From Salinivirgaceae bacterium (lineage in GTDB: Bacteria; Bacteroidota; Bacteroidia; Bacteroidales; SZUA-534): DNA of 64,000 bases. The stretch is taken from positions 1-64,000 of the forward strand of contig JAGCNL010000018.1 in NCBI GenBank assembly GCA_017645945.1. The letters run 5' to 3'. A model generated the notes under the pieces. The model worked only from the letters and a program-made list of their open reading frames with translations, was not told where the DNA came from and did no database searches. Shown here in pieces: positions 7,685 through 17,186 of this stretch (position 1 is its first letter; every line of letters begins with the position of its first letter). A program made the position numbers and the translations under genes.

Positions 7685-9940
7685 TCAGATTCTCACACCC
7701 ATAATCACCACATCGTCAGTCTGGTTGCTGGCGGGACCGCGCCATTGCTCATATTCGCGGTTCAGAATCTCTTTTTGCTCGGCCATCGGGCGCTCGTGGA
7801 TTTCGAGCAGCAACTCGCGCAGACGGTGGCCAGTGAATTTGCAGTCGTCGCAGCCTCCAAACTGATCCTGGAAACCGTCGGAGAAGGTGTAGATACAGTC
7901 GCCGCGCTGCAAATCCATGGTTTTGCATTGAAACGGTGCCATTCGCGCGTATATGCCTACGGGCATACGGTCGGCTTTGAGCACATGCGATTCACTGCCT
8001 CTAATGAGAACAAGTGAATTATTGGCGCCGGCATACGAAAGTTTCATCAACCTCTCGTTCACCACATAAGCCGCCACGTCCATTCCGTCGCTGATGCGGT
8101 CGAGAGAGTAATCAATCTCTCTTTCGTCTTTGATAATTGCTGGCGCATCATCCTTCTGACGCAGATTCGAAATTATTGATTCACGCAAGCGGTTTAGAAT
8201 CTCGTCGGGACTGATATTTTGTGCTACAATATGATTCAAGTTCGACATTCCTAACACACTCATAAAACCGCCTGGCACGCCGTGACCCGTGCAGTCGGCC
8301 ACAATGCAGACCTTGTTGTCGCCAAACTGGCCCACCCAATAGTAGTCGCCGCTGACAACATTGCGGGGCTTGTAAAGCAGGAAATGGTCGGAGAAGACTC
8401 GGCTGATGGTTTCTTCGGGTGTCAGAAGCGCCCGCTGGATACGCTGCGCATAGTTGATGCTGGCCTGAATCTCGTCGCTTTGCGCTTTGATGGTGTCGCG
8501 CTGTTCTTCAATATGGTCGCGCTGAGCCATAATCTCATCGCGCTGTTCGCGTATTTCTTCCTTCTGCTCCGACAGAATGGTGTTTTTCTCCAATAGTTCG
8601 GCATTGGCCCTCTTCTTGATTACCAAAACCCTTACAACTAAACCTATGACTATCAGCACCAATGCCAATCCAACCCCGAGCGAAATGATTATCACCTGCA
8701 TACGGCTTTTTTCGGCGGTAAGGACGGCCTCGGCTTTTTCATGTTCCAGTTTTTCTATCATAACAGCCTGCTGCGCCTTTGCATTGGAAAGTGCTTCCAT
8801 TGTACTGTCGTTCAGATTGGCTTTATCATATTCATAGGATTTCTTCAAATGCTCATAAGCATTTTTGTAGTCGCCCATCATATAATAAACCTCTTTTAAA
8901 TTAGTATGGAAATTTTTATAATCCACTGGTGCCGTCTCATCATTGAAAGTGCTGGCTAACCCAAGAATTGCCTCAATAGCTTTGTTATAGTTCTTATAAA
9001 ACACCAGATATTGGACATAAGTGTAAATGTAATCGCGATAATCTGATGCTCTACCAGTAATTTCATACAATGGTTCAGACTTTTTGTTATAAAAAAGACA
9101 GCTGTCGGCATATTTTTTCTCACCAGTTTTTTGGGCAAGTTGGATATAAACGTTAGCCAATAGATTATATGCTATATATCTGTTGTGATTACCTATCGAA
9201 TCAAAAATTGGCACCGCCTTTGCAATATAGTTTTTTGCAGTTAAATAATCAGAACCCCACCCCCCTTGCATCATTTGCGCAAGATTGCATAGATTTCGTG
9301 CATAACCAAGCCTATTACCTGAAAGAGAATCCAACTTTAAGGCTTTACTGAAATAAAAAACGGCATTTTCAACCAAATCTCTATTTCCATAAATTCTGCC
9401 CATACTATTATAACAGAAAGTAATAGATACTGTGTCATTCTGCCGTGTGAATATTTCCAGCGCTCTATTTACATAGCTGACAGCGCTGTCAAGGTTGCTC
9501 ATATCTTCATAAACACTTGATGTTCCTAAATATGCTTTTGCAAGAATACTCACGTCGCTATTTTTCTTGGAATAACCAATGCTTTTTTGATAAGCAGAAA
9601 TAGACTTCCAAGATTCTCCAGTCCAAAAATAGGCATAGCCCAACAAATAATTATTTCCAGCCAAAAGATGGTAATCTGTGTCTTTACACAAACCAAGAGA
9701 GAGGTTCGCATATTTTATTTTATTTTCGAGACTATTTGAGATTTCCGCTATCTGATAATAATTCTTTGCCTTAAGACTATCAGGTGAATTTGGGGTTATC
9801 AAGTTCAAAAGACTGTCGATTTTGGGTTGAGCGGGGTCAACATATTCCTCGTCTTCCTCATTTTCGCTTTGTGAATAAGCATATTGCGGCAGTGCAAATA
9901 AAAATGCTCCCAGCAAAACAAAAAGATATTTTAAGCGCAT
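7685..9940 (-). CDS. TPR-coiled coil-SpoIIE serine phosphatase, paralogue 2
   Basis: 751 aa from the ATG at 9940 (MRLKYLFVLLGAFLFALPQ), a signal peptide. An in-frame ATG at 9973 only adds charged residues. Layout matches paralogue 1: TPR-type repeats (about 60-380), membrane helix (about 413-437, IISLGVGLALVLIVIGLVVR), coiled coil rich in EQ/RDEI repeats, the SINYAQRIQRALL linker and the SpoIIE domain (about 513-751) with GDYYWVGQFGDNKVCIVADC and FSDGFQDQFGG. The sensory half is clearly more AT-rich and more divergent than the phosphatase half. Both neighbours are paralogues in the same direction. Predicted role: cytoplasmic protein phosphatase controlled by a periplasmic TPR sensor; the target is unknown. 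Confidence 0.88.
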   Translation of the reverse strand: MRLKYLFVLLGAFLFALPQYAYSQSENEEDEEYVDPAQPKIDSLLNLITPNSPDSLKAKNYYQIAEISNSLENKIKYANLSLGLCKDTDYHLLAGNNYLLGYAYFWTGESWKSISAYQKSIGYSKKNSDVSILAKAYLGTSSVYEDMSNLDSAVSYVNRALEIFTRQNDTVSITFCYNSMGRIYGNRDLVENAVFYFSKALKLDSLSGNRLGYARNLCNLAQMMQGGWGSDYLTAKNYIAKAVPIFDSIGNHNRYIAYNLLANVYIQLAQKTGEKKYADSCLFYNKKSEPLYEITGRASDYRDYIYTYVQYLVFYKNYNKAIEAILGLASTFNDETAPVDYKNFHTNLKEVYYMMGDYKNAYEHLKKSYEYDKANLNDSTMEALSNAKAQQAVMIEKLEHEKAEAVLTAEKSRMQVIIISLGVGLALVLIVIGLVVRVLVIKKRANAELLEKNTILSEQKEEIREQRDEIMAQRDHIEEQRDTIKAQSDEIQASINYAQRIQRALLTPEETISRVFSDHFLLYKPRNVVSGDYYWVGQFGDNKVCIVADCTGHGVPGGFMSVLGMSNLNHIVAQNISPDEILNRLRESIISNLRQKDDAPAIIKDEREIDYSLDRISDGMDVAAYVVNERLMKLSYAGANNSLVLIRGSESHVLKADRMPVGIYARMAPFQCKTMDLQRGDCIYTFSDGFQDQFGGCDDCKFTGHRLRELLLEIHERPMAEQKEILNREYEQWRGPASNQTDDVVIMGVRI

Positions 9941-10038
9941 ATTGATTCTCTTTTTTCGGGCGAAAATAACCAATTATTGCTTGCGCTAAAAGCCTCCCTG
10001 AATACAATAAATCGATTATTCAATTAATTCCCGCATTG

Positions 10039-12105
10039 TCAGATTCTCACACCCATAATCACCACATCGTCGGTCTGGTTCGAGGCGGGACCGCGCCATT
10101 CCTCGTAGGTGCGGTTCAAAATCTCTTTCTGTTCGGCCATAGGGCGTTGATGGATTTCGAGCAGAAGTTCGCGCAGGCGCTTGCCCATAAACTTATGGTC
10201 GGTACCATTGCCGAACTGGTCCTGATAGCCGTCGGAATAGGTGTAGATGCAGTCGCCTTTCTGAAGGTCGATGGTGGTGCTTTCGAACGGGTTGAGACGG
10301 GCATAGATACCCACGGGCATTTTGTTGGCTTTCAGCAGTTGAATCTCGCTGCCGCGAATGAGCACCAAAGGATTGTTGGCACCGGCAAAGGTGAGCGTCA
10401 TCTGCCGCTCGTTGATGACATAAACGGCCGCATCCATTCCGTCGGTGCTACGCTCGACGGCCGAATATTGCTCGCCATCGTCCTGAAGGGCGGTAGGTGC
10501 GTCATCGCTCTGGCGCAGATTGACGATAATGGCCTCACGCAGGCGGTTCAATATCATATCGGGGCTAACATCCTGACTTACAATCCAATTCAAGTTGGTC
10601 ATTCCCAGCACGCTCATAAAGCCGCCAGGCACGCCGTGACCCGTGCAGTCGGCAACAATGCAGACTTTGTTGTCGCCAAACTGGCCAATCCAATAGTAGT
10701 CGCCACTGACCACGTTGCGCGGCGTGTAGAGCAGAAAATGGTCGGGGAAGATGCGGTCGATGGTCTCAGCCGGAGTGAGCAGCGAACGCTGGATGCGGCG
10801 GGCATAGTTGATGCTGGCCTGAATCTCATCACGCTGGGCTTGGATGGTGTCGCGCTGGGTTGCAATCTCATCGCGCTGCGACGCGATTTCCTCCTTCTGC
10901 TCGGCCAACTCGGTGTTTTTGCGGGCCAGTTCGGCATTGGCTTTATGCTTGGCGTGCAGCATTCTAACAATAAACACCACCCAAAGCATAATCAACGCAA
11001 GTCCGCACAATAGCGATACAATTATTGTGTGCATCCGCCGCTCATCAGCCTCATAGACGCGCTTGTCGGCATCGCGCTTGACGCGCTCAACGGCGGTGGC
11101 GCGGTCGGCTTCCATCTTGGCCATCACACGGGCGTTTTCTTCCACATTGGTCTGGTTCGTCAGCTCGTGATAAGCCTGCAAGTGGCGGTAGGCCTCGCGA
11201 TAGTTGCCCATCAGACCATAAATGGTGTGCAGTTTTTTGTGGTAATCGGCTTCATTCTTATCGAAATTGGCATCGACATAATCCAACGCCTTCTGGTACT
11301 GCCTGCGCTGGATAAGGTAGCGGACGTAAACGTCGTTTTTCTGATACTGATTGAGCGTGGGCGACTGCGCCACCTTTTGGAAATAGTAGTAGCAGGAGTC
11401 GGTGTAGCGCTGGTCGCCAGTGCCCTCGGCCACGCCTAAATAGGAGCCAGCAAGCCCCGAATAGGTGTAGTCGAACAACTCGCCCGTTATTTTGAGCGAA
11501 TCGCAAATCCGAGCCGATTCTTTAAAACACTGTATTACAATAAGATTAATTGAGTCGGAATGGTGCTTTTCGGCCTGATAACCGTAGAAATAACCCATTA
11601 TAACCAACACATTGACCAGCAAATTATGATTGTTCGACTGTCGGCAAAGCCGCGCCGCAATTTTGAAATTTTCTTCCGCCGTTTGGTCGTAATTCTGCTG
11701 TTGAGCCAAACTTCCAAGCCTCATATAACATTCGATTAGACCTACCGTATTGCGGGTTTGCGTGCAGATTTCCAGCGCTTTGTTCGCATAATTCTGGCTG
11801 ATTTCGATCGGTGTGTATGGTCCATCGATAATTATGAAATAGAATTGGATTATGGCGGCGGTGTCGCCAGTGCTTTCCACCCAATGCGTGGCTTTGTTCA
11901 GATAAACATTAGCGGCCTCAAAATCACCGATTTGCGCGTACTCTTTGGCAGTTAGTAGGTCGGGGGTGATTTGTTTCAGAATTGTGCTGTCGAGTTGGGC
12001 TTGCGCAAAGATTGACGAAGGCAGCAATAGTGATATAACTGCCACAACGCAAAGCAATATGCTGTTTTTTAAACGTTTATTTTCCATATCCGAATCATTT
12101 TTCAC
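10039..12105 (-). CDS. TPR-coiled coil-SpoIIE serine phosphatase, paralogue 3
   Basis: 688 aa, the shortest of the three because the TPR region is reduced (about 40-320). A signal-type helix (LLCVVAVISLLLPSSIFAQ) follows a short basic start; an ATG six codons later is also possible. The membrane helix is at about 357-378 (VSLLCGLALIMLWVVFIVRM). Then come a coiled coil of EQKEEI/SQRDEI units, SINYARRIQRSLL, and a SpoIIE domain (about 452-688) with GDYYWIGQFG, ADCTGHGVPGGFMS and YSDGYQDQFG. It lies 98 bases upstream of paralogue 2 and may be transcribed with it. A -7-like TAATTTTG is at 12131-12138. Confidence 0.88.
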   Translation of the reverse strand: MKNDSDMENKRLKNSILLCVVAVISLLLPSSIFAQAQLDSTILKQITPDLLTAKEYAQIGDFEAANVYLNKATHWVESTGDTAAIIQFYFIIIDGPYTPIEISQNYANKALEICTQTRNTVGLIECYMRLGSLAQQQNYDQTAEENFKIAARLCRQSNNHNLLVNVLVIMGYFYGYQAEKHHSDSINLIVIQCFKESARICDSLKITGELFDYTYSGLAGSYLGVAEGTGDQRYTDSCYYYFQKVAQSPTLNQYQKNDVYVRYLIQRRQYQKALDYVDANFDKNEADYHKKLHTIYGLMGNYREAYRHLQAYHELTNQTNVEENARVMAKMEADRATAVERVKRDADKRVYEADERRMHTIIVSLLCGLALIMLWVVFIVRMLHAKHKANAELARKNTELAEQKEEIASQRDEIATQRDTIQAQRDEIQASINYARRIQRSLLTPAETIDRIFPDHFLLYTPRNVVSGDYYWIGQFGDNKVCIVADCTGHGVPGGFMSVLGMTNLNWIVSQDVSPDMILNRLREAIIVNLRQSDDAPTALQDDGEQYSAVERSTDGMDAAVYVINERQMTLTFAGANNPLVLIRGSEIQLLKANKMPVGIYARLNPFESTTIDLQKGDCIYTYSDGYQDQFGNGTDHKFMGKRLRELLLEIHQRPMAEQKEILNRTYEEWRGPASNQTDDVVIMGVRI

Positions 12106-12181
12106 AAAACAATTGCTAACTCAACTATAACAAAATTAAAAATATGCATTCATCCTTAGTATTTGACTGAAAAACTTCAAT

Positions 12182-12676
12182 TTAATAAGGACACAGATAC
12201 TCTTCAAGTATTATATAGTCAACATCACAGAAATCAATGTTCTTTAATACTTCTATTCTAAATATTCCATTGGTTTCTGTCTTATTTATAATGTTATATG
12301 ACTGCTCTCGTTTTTTAATATTCTCTTTATTTAAAACAAATTCCAAATAATGTAGTGTGTCAATACTTGCGGGAATACGTTCAACACCATTACCATTTTT
12401 CATATAATACTCTTCATGAAAACGATACTCGAAAGTATCTTTTAAAAAATCTTCTTTATGAATAGTAAGAGTCACTATTCCATCACATTTGTATTTCAAC
12501 CTTTCATATTCTGATTTTTCAATGATATTAGTACCATTTTTCGCAATCTTACAACTATCGCCAATAAAATATTTAGAAAAACGCACCGGACTATCATTTT
12601 CGCAACAATGATTACTAACACAAGTGTTTGTTATTAAAAGTAATCCTACCATAAAAAAACATAATGCTATTTTCAT
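12182..12676 (-). CDS. Small exported protein of unknown function
   Basis: 164 aa. The N-terminus MKIALCFFMVGLLLITNTCV is a signal sequence. The Cys at its end could be lipidated, but the preceding TNT is a poor lipobox. The mature part is rich in Lys, Glu and Asn with no motif I recognise. Base composition is much more AT-rich than the flanking genes, which suggests separate acquisition or relaxed selection. It stands alone between the phosphatase cluster and the VWA gene on the same strand. No function is proposed. Confidence 0.65.
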   Translation of the reverse strand: MKIALCFFMVGLLLITNTCVSNHCCENDSPVRFSKYFIGDSCKIAKNGTNIIEKSEYERLKYKCDGIVTLTIHKEDFLKDTFEYRFHEEYYMKNGNGVERIPASIDTLHYLEFVLNKENIKKREQSYNIINKTETNGIFRIEVLKNIDFCDVDYIILEEYLCPY

Positions 12677-12803
12677 CTCAAGAAAACGAAATAGAAGTAT
12701 CGTAAAACAATTGCTAATTTAATGTATTGACGTAAAAATTGCAATTCTGTAACAGCAAAAACAATTTGATTCAGCGGCAGCCGCACCATTCAGTCATTGA
12801 CAC

Positions 12804-12847
12804 AAAAAAAAGAGGCCGCCATCGTTGTAATTCGAGCAGTCTCTTTT
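12804..12847 (-). terminator. Terminator after the VWA lipoprotein gene
   Basis: On the minus strand AAAAGAG/CTCTTTT arms enclose a GC-rich inner stem and are followed by a T run. It starts 21 bases past the stop at 12869. Confidence 0.7.
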
Positions 12848-12868
12848 GTCGCGTTTACAGCCGTATAA

Positions 12869-14347
12869 CTACTTGTTCAAATCTTCTGATTTTTTAATTA
12901 TTTTCAGCAATTCGGCACGGTAGCCGTGTGGGTCGAATGACAAACTGTTGGAAATCAGAGATTCAGCCATTTCAAATGTAGTTTCGCCCTTGTATGGTGA
13001 TTTACGCAGCAACATTCCGTAAGCCGCAACTCCCGCAGCAAAATTGAAGTTTTCCGAAACCGCACTTTCGGTCTGATTATCAGTAATATCCAAAGTTAAA
13101 GGAATGCTCTCATCGTTAAGCGATTTTTTGTATCGGAAATCGAAAGTGGCCAACTTGGCTTGCGCCGTCGGGTTGGCCATTACAACCTCGTAAAGGGCGG
13201 TTATTGTCTGCCCCGCGCCTATTTCGCCCGCATCTTTGGCATCATTGCCAAAATCCTCCGCGTCCATCACTCGGTTCTCATATCCGATAAGGCGGTAACT
13301 GTCAACAACATCAGGATTGAAGGTTATCTGGCATTTTGAATCGCAGGCAACCGATATGAGTTTTCCCCTTTCGTGCACAAAAACCTTCATCATCTGGTTT
13401 TCGCCGTCAATATACTCGTATGTGCCGTTTCCGCGATTTGAAATAGTCTCCATCATGGCATCGTTCAGGTTGCCGCTGCCGAAACCGCACACCGTCATGA
13501 AAATTCCTTTGTCGGCATACTGTTCCACGATTTTCAGCAATTCGTCAGTGTTTGTCACTCCGACGTTAAAATCGCCATCGGTGCCCATTATCACGCGGTT
13601 GTTGCCGCCTATGATATAGTTGGCAAGAGCCTCATTATAAGCATCAACAAGAGCCTGTCCTCCAGCTGTTGAACCCGAAGCGGAGAGTTTTTGTATGGCC
13701 TTTGAGATTTTTGAAATATCGTTTACGGGCGTTGACTCCAACAATTTCTCGACATGCCCTGAATATGTGATAATTGAGATTCTGTCGTCGGGCAGAAGTT
13801 CGGGAAGCATGGCCAGCAGGCCTTTTTTAAGAAGCGGCAGTTTGTCGTCGGAGTCCATGGAACCCGAGACATCAATCAAAAACACATAGTTCGATTTTGG
13901 CATTTCGGCTTCGGAAAGCGATTTTCCTTTGATTCCCAGACGCAGCAACTTATGCTGGGCGTTCCATGGGCAAGCAGCGACTTCGGCATTGATAGCCACC
14001 GTGTTACCATCCTGCGGTTCCGCATAATCGAAGGTGAAATAGTTCAAAAACTCCTCAATCCGCACAGCCGAAGCAGGAATCTTCCAACCACCGCTGACAT
14101 ACTTGCGCATTATGGCGTACGACGCGCCATCGGCATCGACCGAAAATGTTGAAACGTTCTGCTCTTTGCAGCTAATAAACGGATTATCAGTAAAATCGGA
14201 GAATTTGTCACCCGAATTGTCTTCTGACGTGATAGAATTGACTAATCCCATATATGAAAGACCGCCATCACTATCGTAATCTGCCGCACAACCAGCAATT
14301 GCCGCAATGCAAAATGCTGCTAACGAATATTTTATCTGTTTTTTCAT
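12869..14347 (-). CDS. VWA-domain lipoprotein, YfbK-like (with DUF3520-type C-terminus)
   Basis: 492 aa. A lipoprotein signal ends at IAAIAGC (Cys20). Residues about 60-140 (NVSTFSVDADGASYAIMRKY, then the EEFLNYFTFDY motif) form the conserved N-terminal von Willebrand-associated region. The VWA domain follows with an intact MIDAS motif DVSGSMDSDD (about 160) and GTDGDFNVG. The C-terminal part (about 360-490), with a SPYKGETTFEMAESL segment, matches the domain that follows VWA in YfbK-type proteins. It is probably anchored in the outer membrane or periplasm and binds a partner through the metal site; its role is unknown. A -7 box is at 14383-14390. Confidence 0.88.
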   Translation of the reverse strand: MKKQIKYSLAAFCIAAIAGCAADYDSDGGLSYMGLVNSITSEDNSGDKFSDFTDNPFISCKEQNVSTFSVDADGASYAIMRKYVSGGWKIPASAVRIEEFLNYFTFDYAEPQDGNTVAINAEVAACPWNAQHKLLRLGIKGKSLSEAEMPKSNYVFLIDVSGSMDSDDKLPLLKKGLLAMLPELLPDDRISIITYSGHVEKLLESTPVNDISKISKAIQKLSASGSTAGGQALVDAYNEALANYIIGGNNRVIMGTDGDFNVGVTNTDELLKIVEQYADKGIFMTVCGFGSGNLNDAMMETISNRGNGTYEYIDGENQMMKVFVHERGKLISVACDSKCQITFNPDVVDSYRLIGYENRVMDAEDFGNDAKDAGEIGAGQTITALYEVVMANPTAQAKLATFDFRYKKSLNDESIPLTLDITDNQTESAVSENFNFAAGVAAYGMLLRKSPYKGETTFEMAESLISNSLSFDPHGYRAELLKIIKKSEDLNK

Positions 14348-14382
14348 GATTGAATGTTTTTAGGTTTTACTTGATTTTTTTG

Positions 14383-14390
14383 CAAATATA
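14383..14390 (-). promoter_or_regulatory. Putative -7 box TATATTTG of the VWA gene
   Basis: TATATTTG on the coding strand, 36 bases upstream of the start at 14347. An ATTG-like -33 lies about 23 bases further. Confidence 0.5.
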
Positions 14391-14513
14391 GATATTATCT
14401 CTATCGGTATTCTCAATCTCAGTATGTTTTGATTACTGACGTAAACCTCTTATTTTGAAATATACTATTTTAGCCGATGCTATGCGCAATACCATACAAT
14501 ACGACATTTAGCG

Positions 14514-15512
14514 ATGATTGGCGGAGCAAAAACACGATTGGCACTCAGGCTGCTGAGGGCGTTCACGCTGCGGCGGATTCTCAATTCCGCGCGCTTGAGA
14601 GTTTGCTCGCTTGTGCGAAGGAAGGTTGTCAGAAATATGCCTGAATCGCTGTCGGTTGAACCAGCATCGGTGTGCAACCTGCACTGCCCCGAATGCACGC
14701 TGGGCAACGGACGGCTGCAGCGCCCTGAACGGCTGATGGACATGAAAACCTTCGAAAATGTCTTAGTGCCTCTGTCACCGTGGCTTGTCAGCTGCCAGTT
14801 TTTTCTTCAGGGTGAGCCAACATTAAATCCTAATCTCTGCCAAATGATTGCCTCGGCTCACCGCCGCCGAATCTTCACCACCGTCTCCACCAACGGCCAG
14901 ACTCTCACTCCCGAACTTTGCAGCAACCTTGTGAGCAGCGGCCTCGACAGGCTTATTGTCTCGGTCGATGGAACCACGCAGGAGGTTTACGAGAAGTACC
15001 GCGTGGGCGGCTCGCTGCAAGCTGCCATCGACGGCATCGACAATATGGTTGCGGCACGCAAAGCACTGAACCGCCACAATCCGCTGATTGAGGTGCAGTT
15101 CATTGTTTTCCGTCACAACGAGCGCCAAATCAGCCAGATAAGGCAACTTACCCGCCAGTGGGGCGCCGACCGCGTGGTGCTGAAAACAGCGCAGATTGAA
15201 AACCCTGCCCACGCCGCCGAACTGCTTCCGCAAAACCCGAAATACAGCCGCTACCGCATTGACACAAATGGCAAAGCCAGCATCAAGCGGCATTATAATT
15301 CAAACTGCTTCCGTCTGCGCAGCACAATGGTTGTGACCTCCAACGGCGATGTTGCGGCCTGCTGCTACGACAAAAACTGCCAACACAACCTTGGCAACGT
15401 GAACCAAAACCACCCCGCCGAAATCTGGCTTGGCGAGAAGGCCAACAGCCTGCGCCACTTGGTGTGGAAACTCAAAGACGGAGTTGAAATGTGCCAAAAT
15501 TGTGGTGGATAA
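14514..15512 (+). CDS. Radical SAM protein with SPASM-type C-terminal cysteines
   Basis: 332 aa. The iron-sulfur motif CNLHCPEC (CX3CX2C) is at about residue 54-61, followed by radical SAM features: FFLQGEPTLNP, FTTVSTNGQTL and RLIVSVDGTTQEVYEKYR. The C-terminus has clustered Cys (NCFRLRS, AACCYDK, NCQ, MCQNCGG) as in SPASM domains that bind auxiliary clusters. Residues 1-41 form an Arg/Leu-rich amphipathic extension; an ATG at 14637 (MPESLSVEP) would remove it and is an alternative start. Such enzymes modify peptides or sugars or act in cofactor synthesis, but no precursor peptide or partner gene is adjacent, so the substrate is unknown. Confidence 0.85.
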   Translation: MIGGAKTRLALRLLRAFTLRRILNSARLRVCSLVRRKVVRNMPESLSVEPASVCNLHCPECTLGNGRLQRPERLMDMKTFENVLVPLSPWLVSCQFFLQGEPTLNPNLCQMIASAHRRRIFTTVSTNGQTLTPELCSNLVSSGLDRLIVSVDGTTQEVYEKYRVGGSLQAAIDGIDNMVAARKALNRHNPLIEVQFIVFRHNERQISQIRQLTRQWGADRVVLKTAQIENPAHAAELLPQNPKYSRYRIDTNGKASIKRHYNSNCFRLRSTMVVTSNGDVAACCYDKNCQHNLGNVNQNHPAEIWLGEKANSLRHLVWKLKDGVEMCQNCGG

Positions 15513-15667
15513 GTGGGAAAGTAAAAGTTTAAAGGTTTAGAAGTTTAGAAGTTCAGTTTTTTTGACTTCAGACTACAGACAACAGAGTTTAGTTTTAAGC
15601 CTCTCACTTCCCATTTTTCATAATTACCAACTCTCCCATTCTAAATCCTAAATCTTAAATCCTAAAT

Positions 15668-15699
15668 AAAAAAAGCCGCACCCAAACGAGCACGGCTTT
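15668..15699 (-). terminator. Terminator after the oxoamine synthase gene
   Basis: On the minus strand AAAGCCG and CGGCTTT arms enclose a 14-base loop region and are followed by a T run. It starts about 22 bases past the stop at 15721. Confidence 0.8.
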
Positions 15700-15720
15700 G
15701 AAAAATATTGCTTTATCCGA

Positions 15721-16986
15721 TTAGTCCATCAGACTTGCATTTGCCTGGATACCGCTGTTGTCGTAGTATCCTTTGTCGAGTTTCTCTTTGATTTCCTTGA
15801 AGGCGTTCAGCGTATAATCAACGTCCTCAATTGAGTGAGCGGCGGTTGAGATGATGCGGAAGATGACCATTCCCGGCGGGATTACGGGGTAAACCACAAT
15901 CGAGCAGAAAATCTTGTAGTTCTCGCGCAGGTCGTATGCCATTGCTGTTGCCTGCTCGGGACCGCCCTGAATGTGTACCGGCGATACGCAAGCCTCGGCC
16001 GGACCGATGTCGAAACCAAGATTGCGGAAACCGTCCTGCAAGCGACGGGTGATTGTCCACAGTTTGTTGCGAAGCTCGTCGCCCTCGGGGCTGTCGATAA
16101 TCTCAAGACGCTTGATGCAGCCCTCAACAATCGGCATTGGCAGAGCCTTTGCATAGATCTGCGAGCGCATGTTGTAGCGCAGGTAGTCGATAACTGATTT
16201 TTTCGAAGCGATGAAACCGCCGATGATTGCCATCGATTTAGCGTAAGCGCCAATGTAGATGTCGATGTCGTCCATTACGCCGAAGTGCTCCGATGTGCCG
16301 CGTCCGTGAGGACCCATCACGCCAAAGCCGTGGGCGTCGTCAATCATAATGCGGAATTTGTATTTCTTTTTGAGAGCGGCAATCTGGTCGAGAATGCCAA
16401 GAGCGCCGGTCATTCCGTAAACGCCCTCGGTGATGAGCAGCACACCGCCGCCCTGCTCTTCAGCCACTTTGCAGGCCACTTTCAGTTTCTGCTCGCAGCT
16501 TACAATATCGTTGTGTTTGTACGAGAAGGCTTTGCCTTGGTGCAGACGCTTGCCGTCCATCAAGCAGGCGTGGCACTCAGCGTCGAACACAATCACGTCG
16601 TGGCGCGACAGCAGTGAGTCGATGGCCGATACAATTCCTTGATAACCAAAGTTGAACAGGAACGCAGCCTCTTTCTTCTCGAATTTTGCAAGCATATGCT
16701 CGAACTTCTCGTGAAGGTCAGAGTTGCCGGTGAGCATACGGCTGCCCATCGGGTAAGCCAGACCCCAGCGAACGGCAGCCTCACCGTCAACCTTGCGGAT
16801 TTCGGGGTGGTTGGCCAGGCCCAGATAGTTGTTCAAACTCCAGCACAAAACGTCTTTGCCCTGGAAACGCATATGCGGGCCAATCTCGCCCTCAAGTTTC
16901 GGGAACGAGTAGTAGCCTTCAACTTGCTCGCGGTACTGTCCCAACGGACCGCCCGACGATTCCTCTATTCTCTCAAAAATATCCAT
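15721..16986 (-). CDS. PLP-dependent alpha-oxoamine synthase (serine palmitoyltransferase/KBL/BioF family)
   Basis: 421 aa. Family signatures: LNNYLGLANHPEI, GSRMLTGNSDLHEKFE, the PLP-contacting DDAHGFGVMGPHGRG (about 218), and the Schiff-base lysine in GAYAKSMAIIGGF (about 253). The C-terminal VYPVIPPGMVIFRIISTAAH segment is also typical. Enzymes of this family condense an amino acid with an acyl-CoA. In Bacteroidota the likely products are sphingolipid 3-ketosphinganine (serine palmitoyltransferase) or 2-amino-3-ketobutyrate; the sequence alone does not decide. No biotin or threonine-degradation genes are adjacent, which slightly favours a lipid role. Single gene with its own terminator and a -7 box TACATTTG at 17020-17027. 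Confidence 0.85.
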   Translation of the reverse strand: MDIFERIEESSGGPLGQYREQVEGYYSFPKLEGEIGPHMRFQGKDVLCWSLNNYLGLANHPEIRKVDGEAAVRWGLAYPMGSRMLTGNSDLHEKFEHMLAKFEKKEAAFLFNFGYQGIVSAIDSLLSRHDVIVFDAECHACLMDGKRLHQGKAFSYKHNDIVSCEQKLKVACKVAEEQGGGVLLITEGVYGMTGALGILDQIAALKKKYKFRIMIDDAHGFGVMGPHGRGTSEHFGVMDDIDIYIGAYAKSMAIIGGFIASKKSVIDYLRYNMRSQIYAKALPMPIVEGCIKRLEIIDSPEGDELRNKLWTITRRLQDGFRNLGFDIGPAEACVSPVHIQGGPEQATAMAYDLRENYKIFCSIVVYPVIPPGMVIFRIISTAAHSIEDVDYTLNAFKEIKEKLDKGYYDNSGIQANASLMD

Positions 16987-17019
16987 TTATATAAAGTTTT
17001 AGATGTTTCTAAATTGCCG

Positions 17020-17027
17020 CAAATGTA
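17020..17027 (-). promoter_or_regulatory. Putative -7 box TACATTTG of the oxoamine synthase gene
   Basis: TACATTTG on the coding strand, 33 bases upstream of the start codon at 16986. Confidence 0.45.
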
Positions 17028-17079
17028 CTTTTTTAATGCAATCAAATGGTAGTATAAGTACCCATTTTTTTGAATATCA

Positions 17080-17112
17080 AAGGCCGCCACCGCACGGAGC
17101 GGCAACGACCTT
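17080..17112 (-). terminator. Long hairpin terminator after the TlpA-like lipoprotein gene
   Basis: A 14-bp stem with G-U pairs (AAGGTCGTTGCCGC with GCGGTGGCGGCCTT) has a 5-base loop and is followed by three T. It lies 75 bases past the stop at 17187. A similar GGCCGCCACCGC hairpin recurs at 19134-19166. Confidence 0.7.
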
Positions 17113-17186
17113 TTCCTGACCTAACAAAATTATTCTCTTGAATCCGTGCAGATTGCACTCTGCGCTTCGGATTTAAAACCTGCGGC

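Noticed and set aside
5729..11013. Long plus-strand open frames (5729-6871, 10036-11013) opposite the phosphatase genes
   Set aside because: They mirror the repeated EQKEEI coiled coil and phosphatase motifs of the coding strand and have no independent signal.
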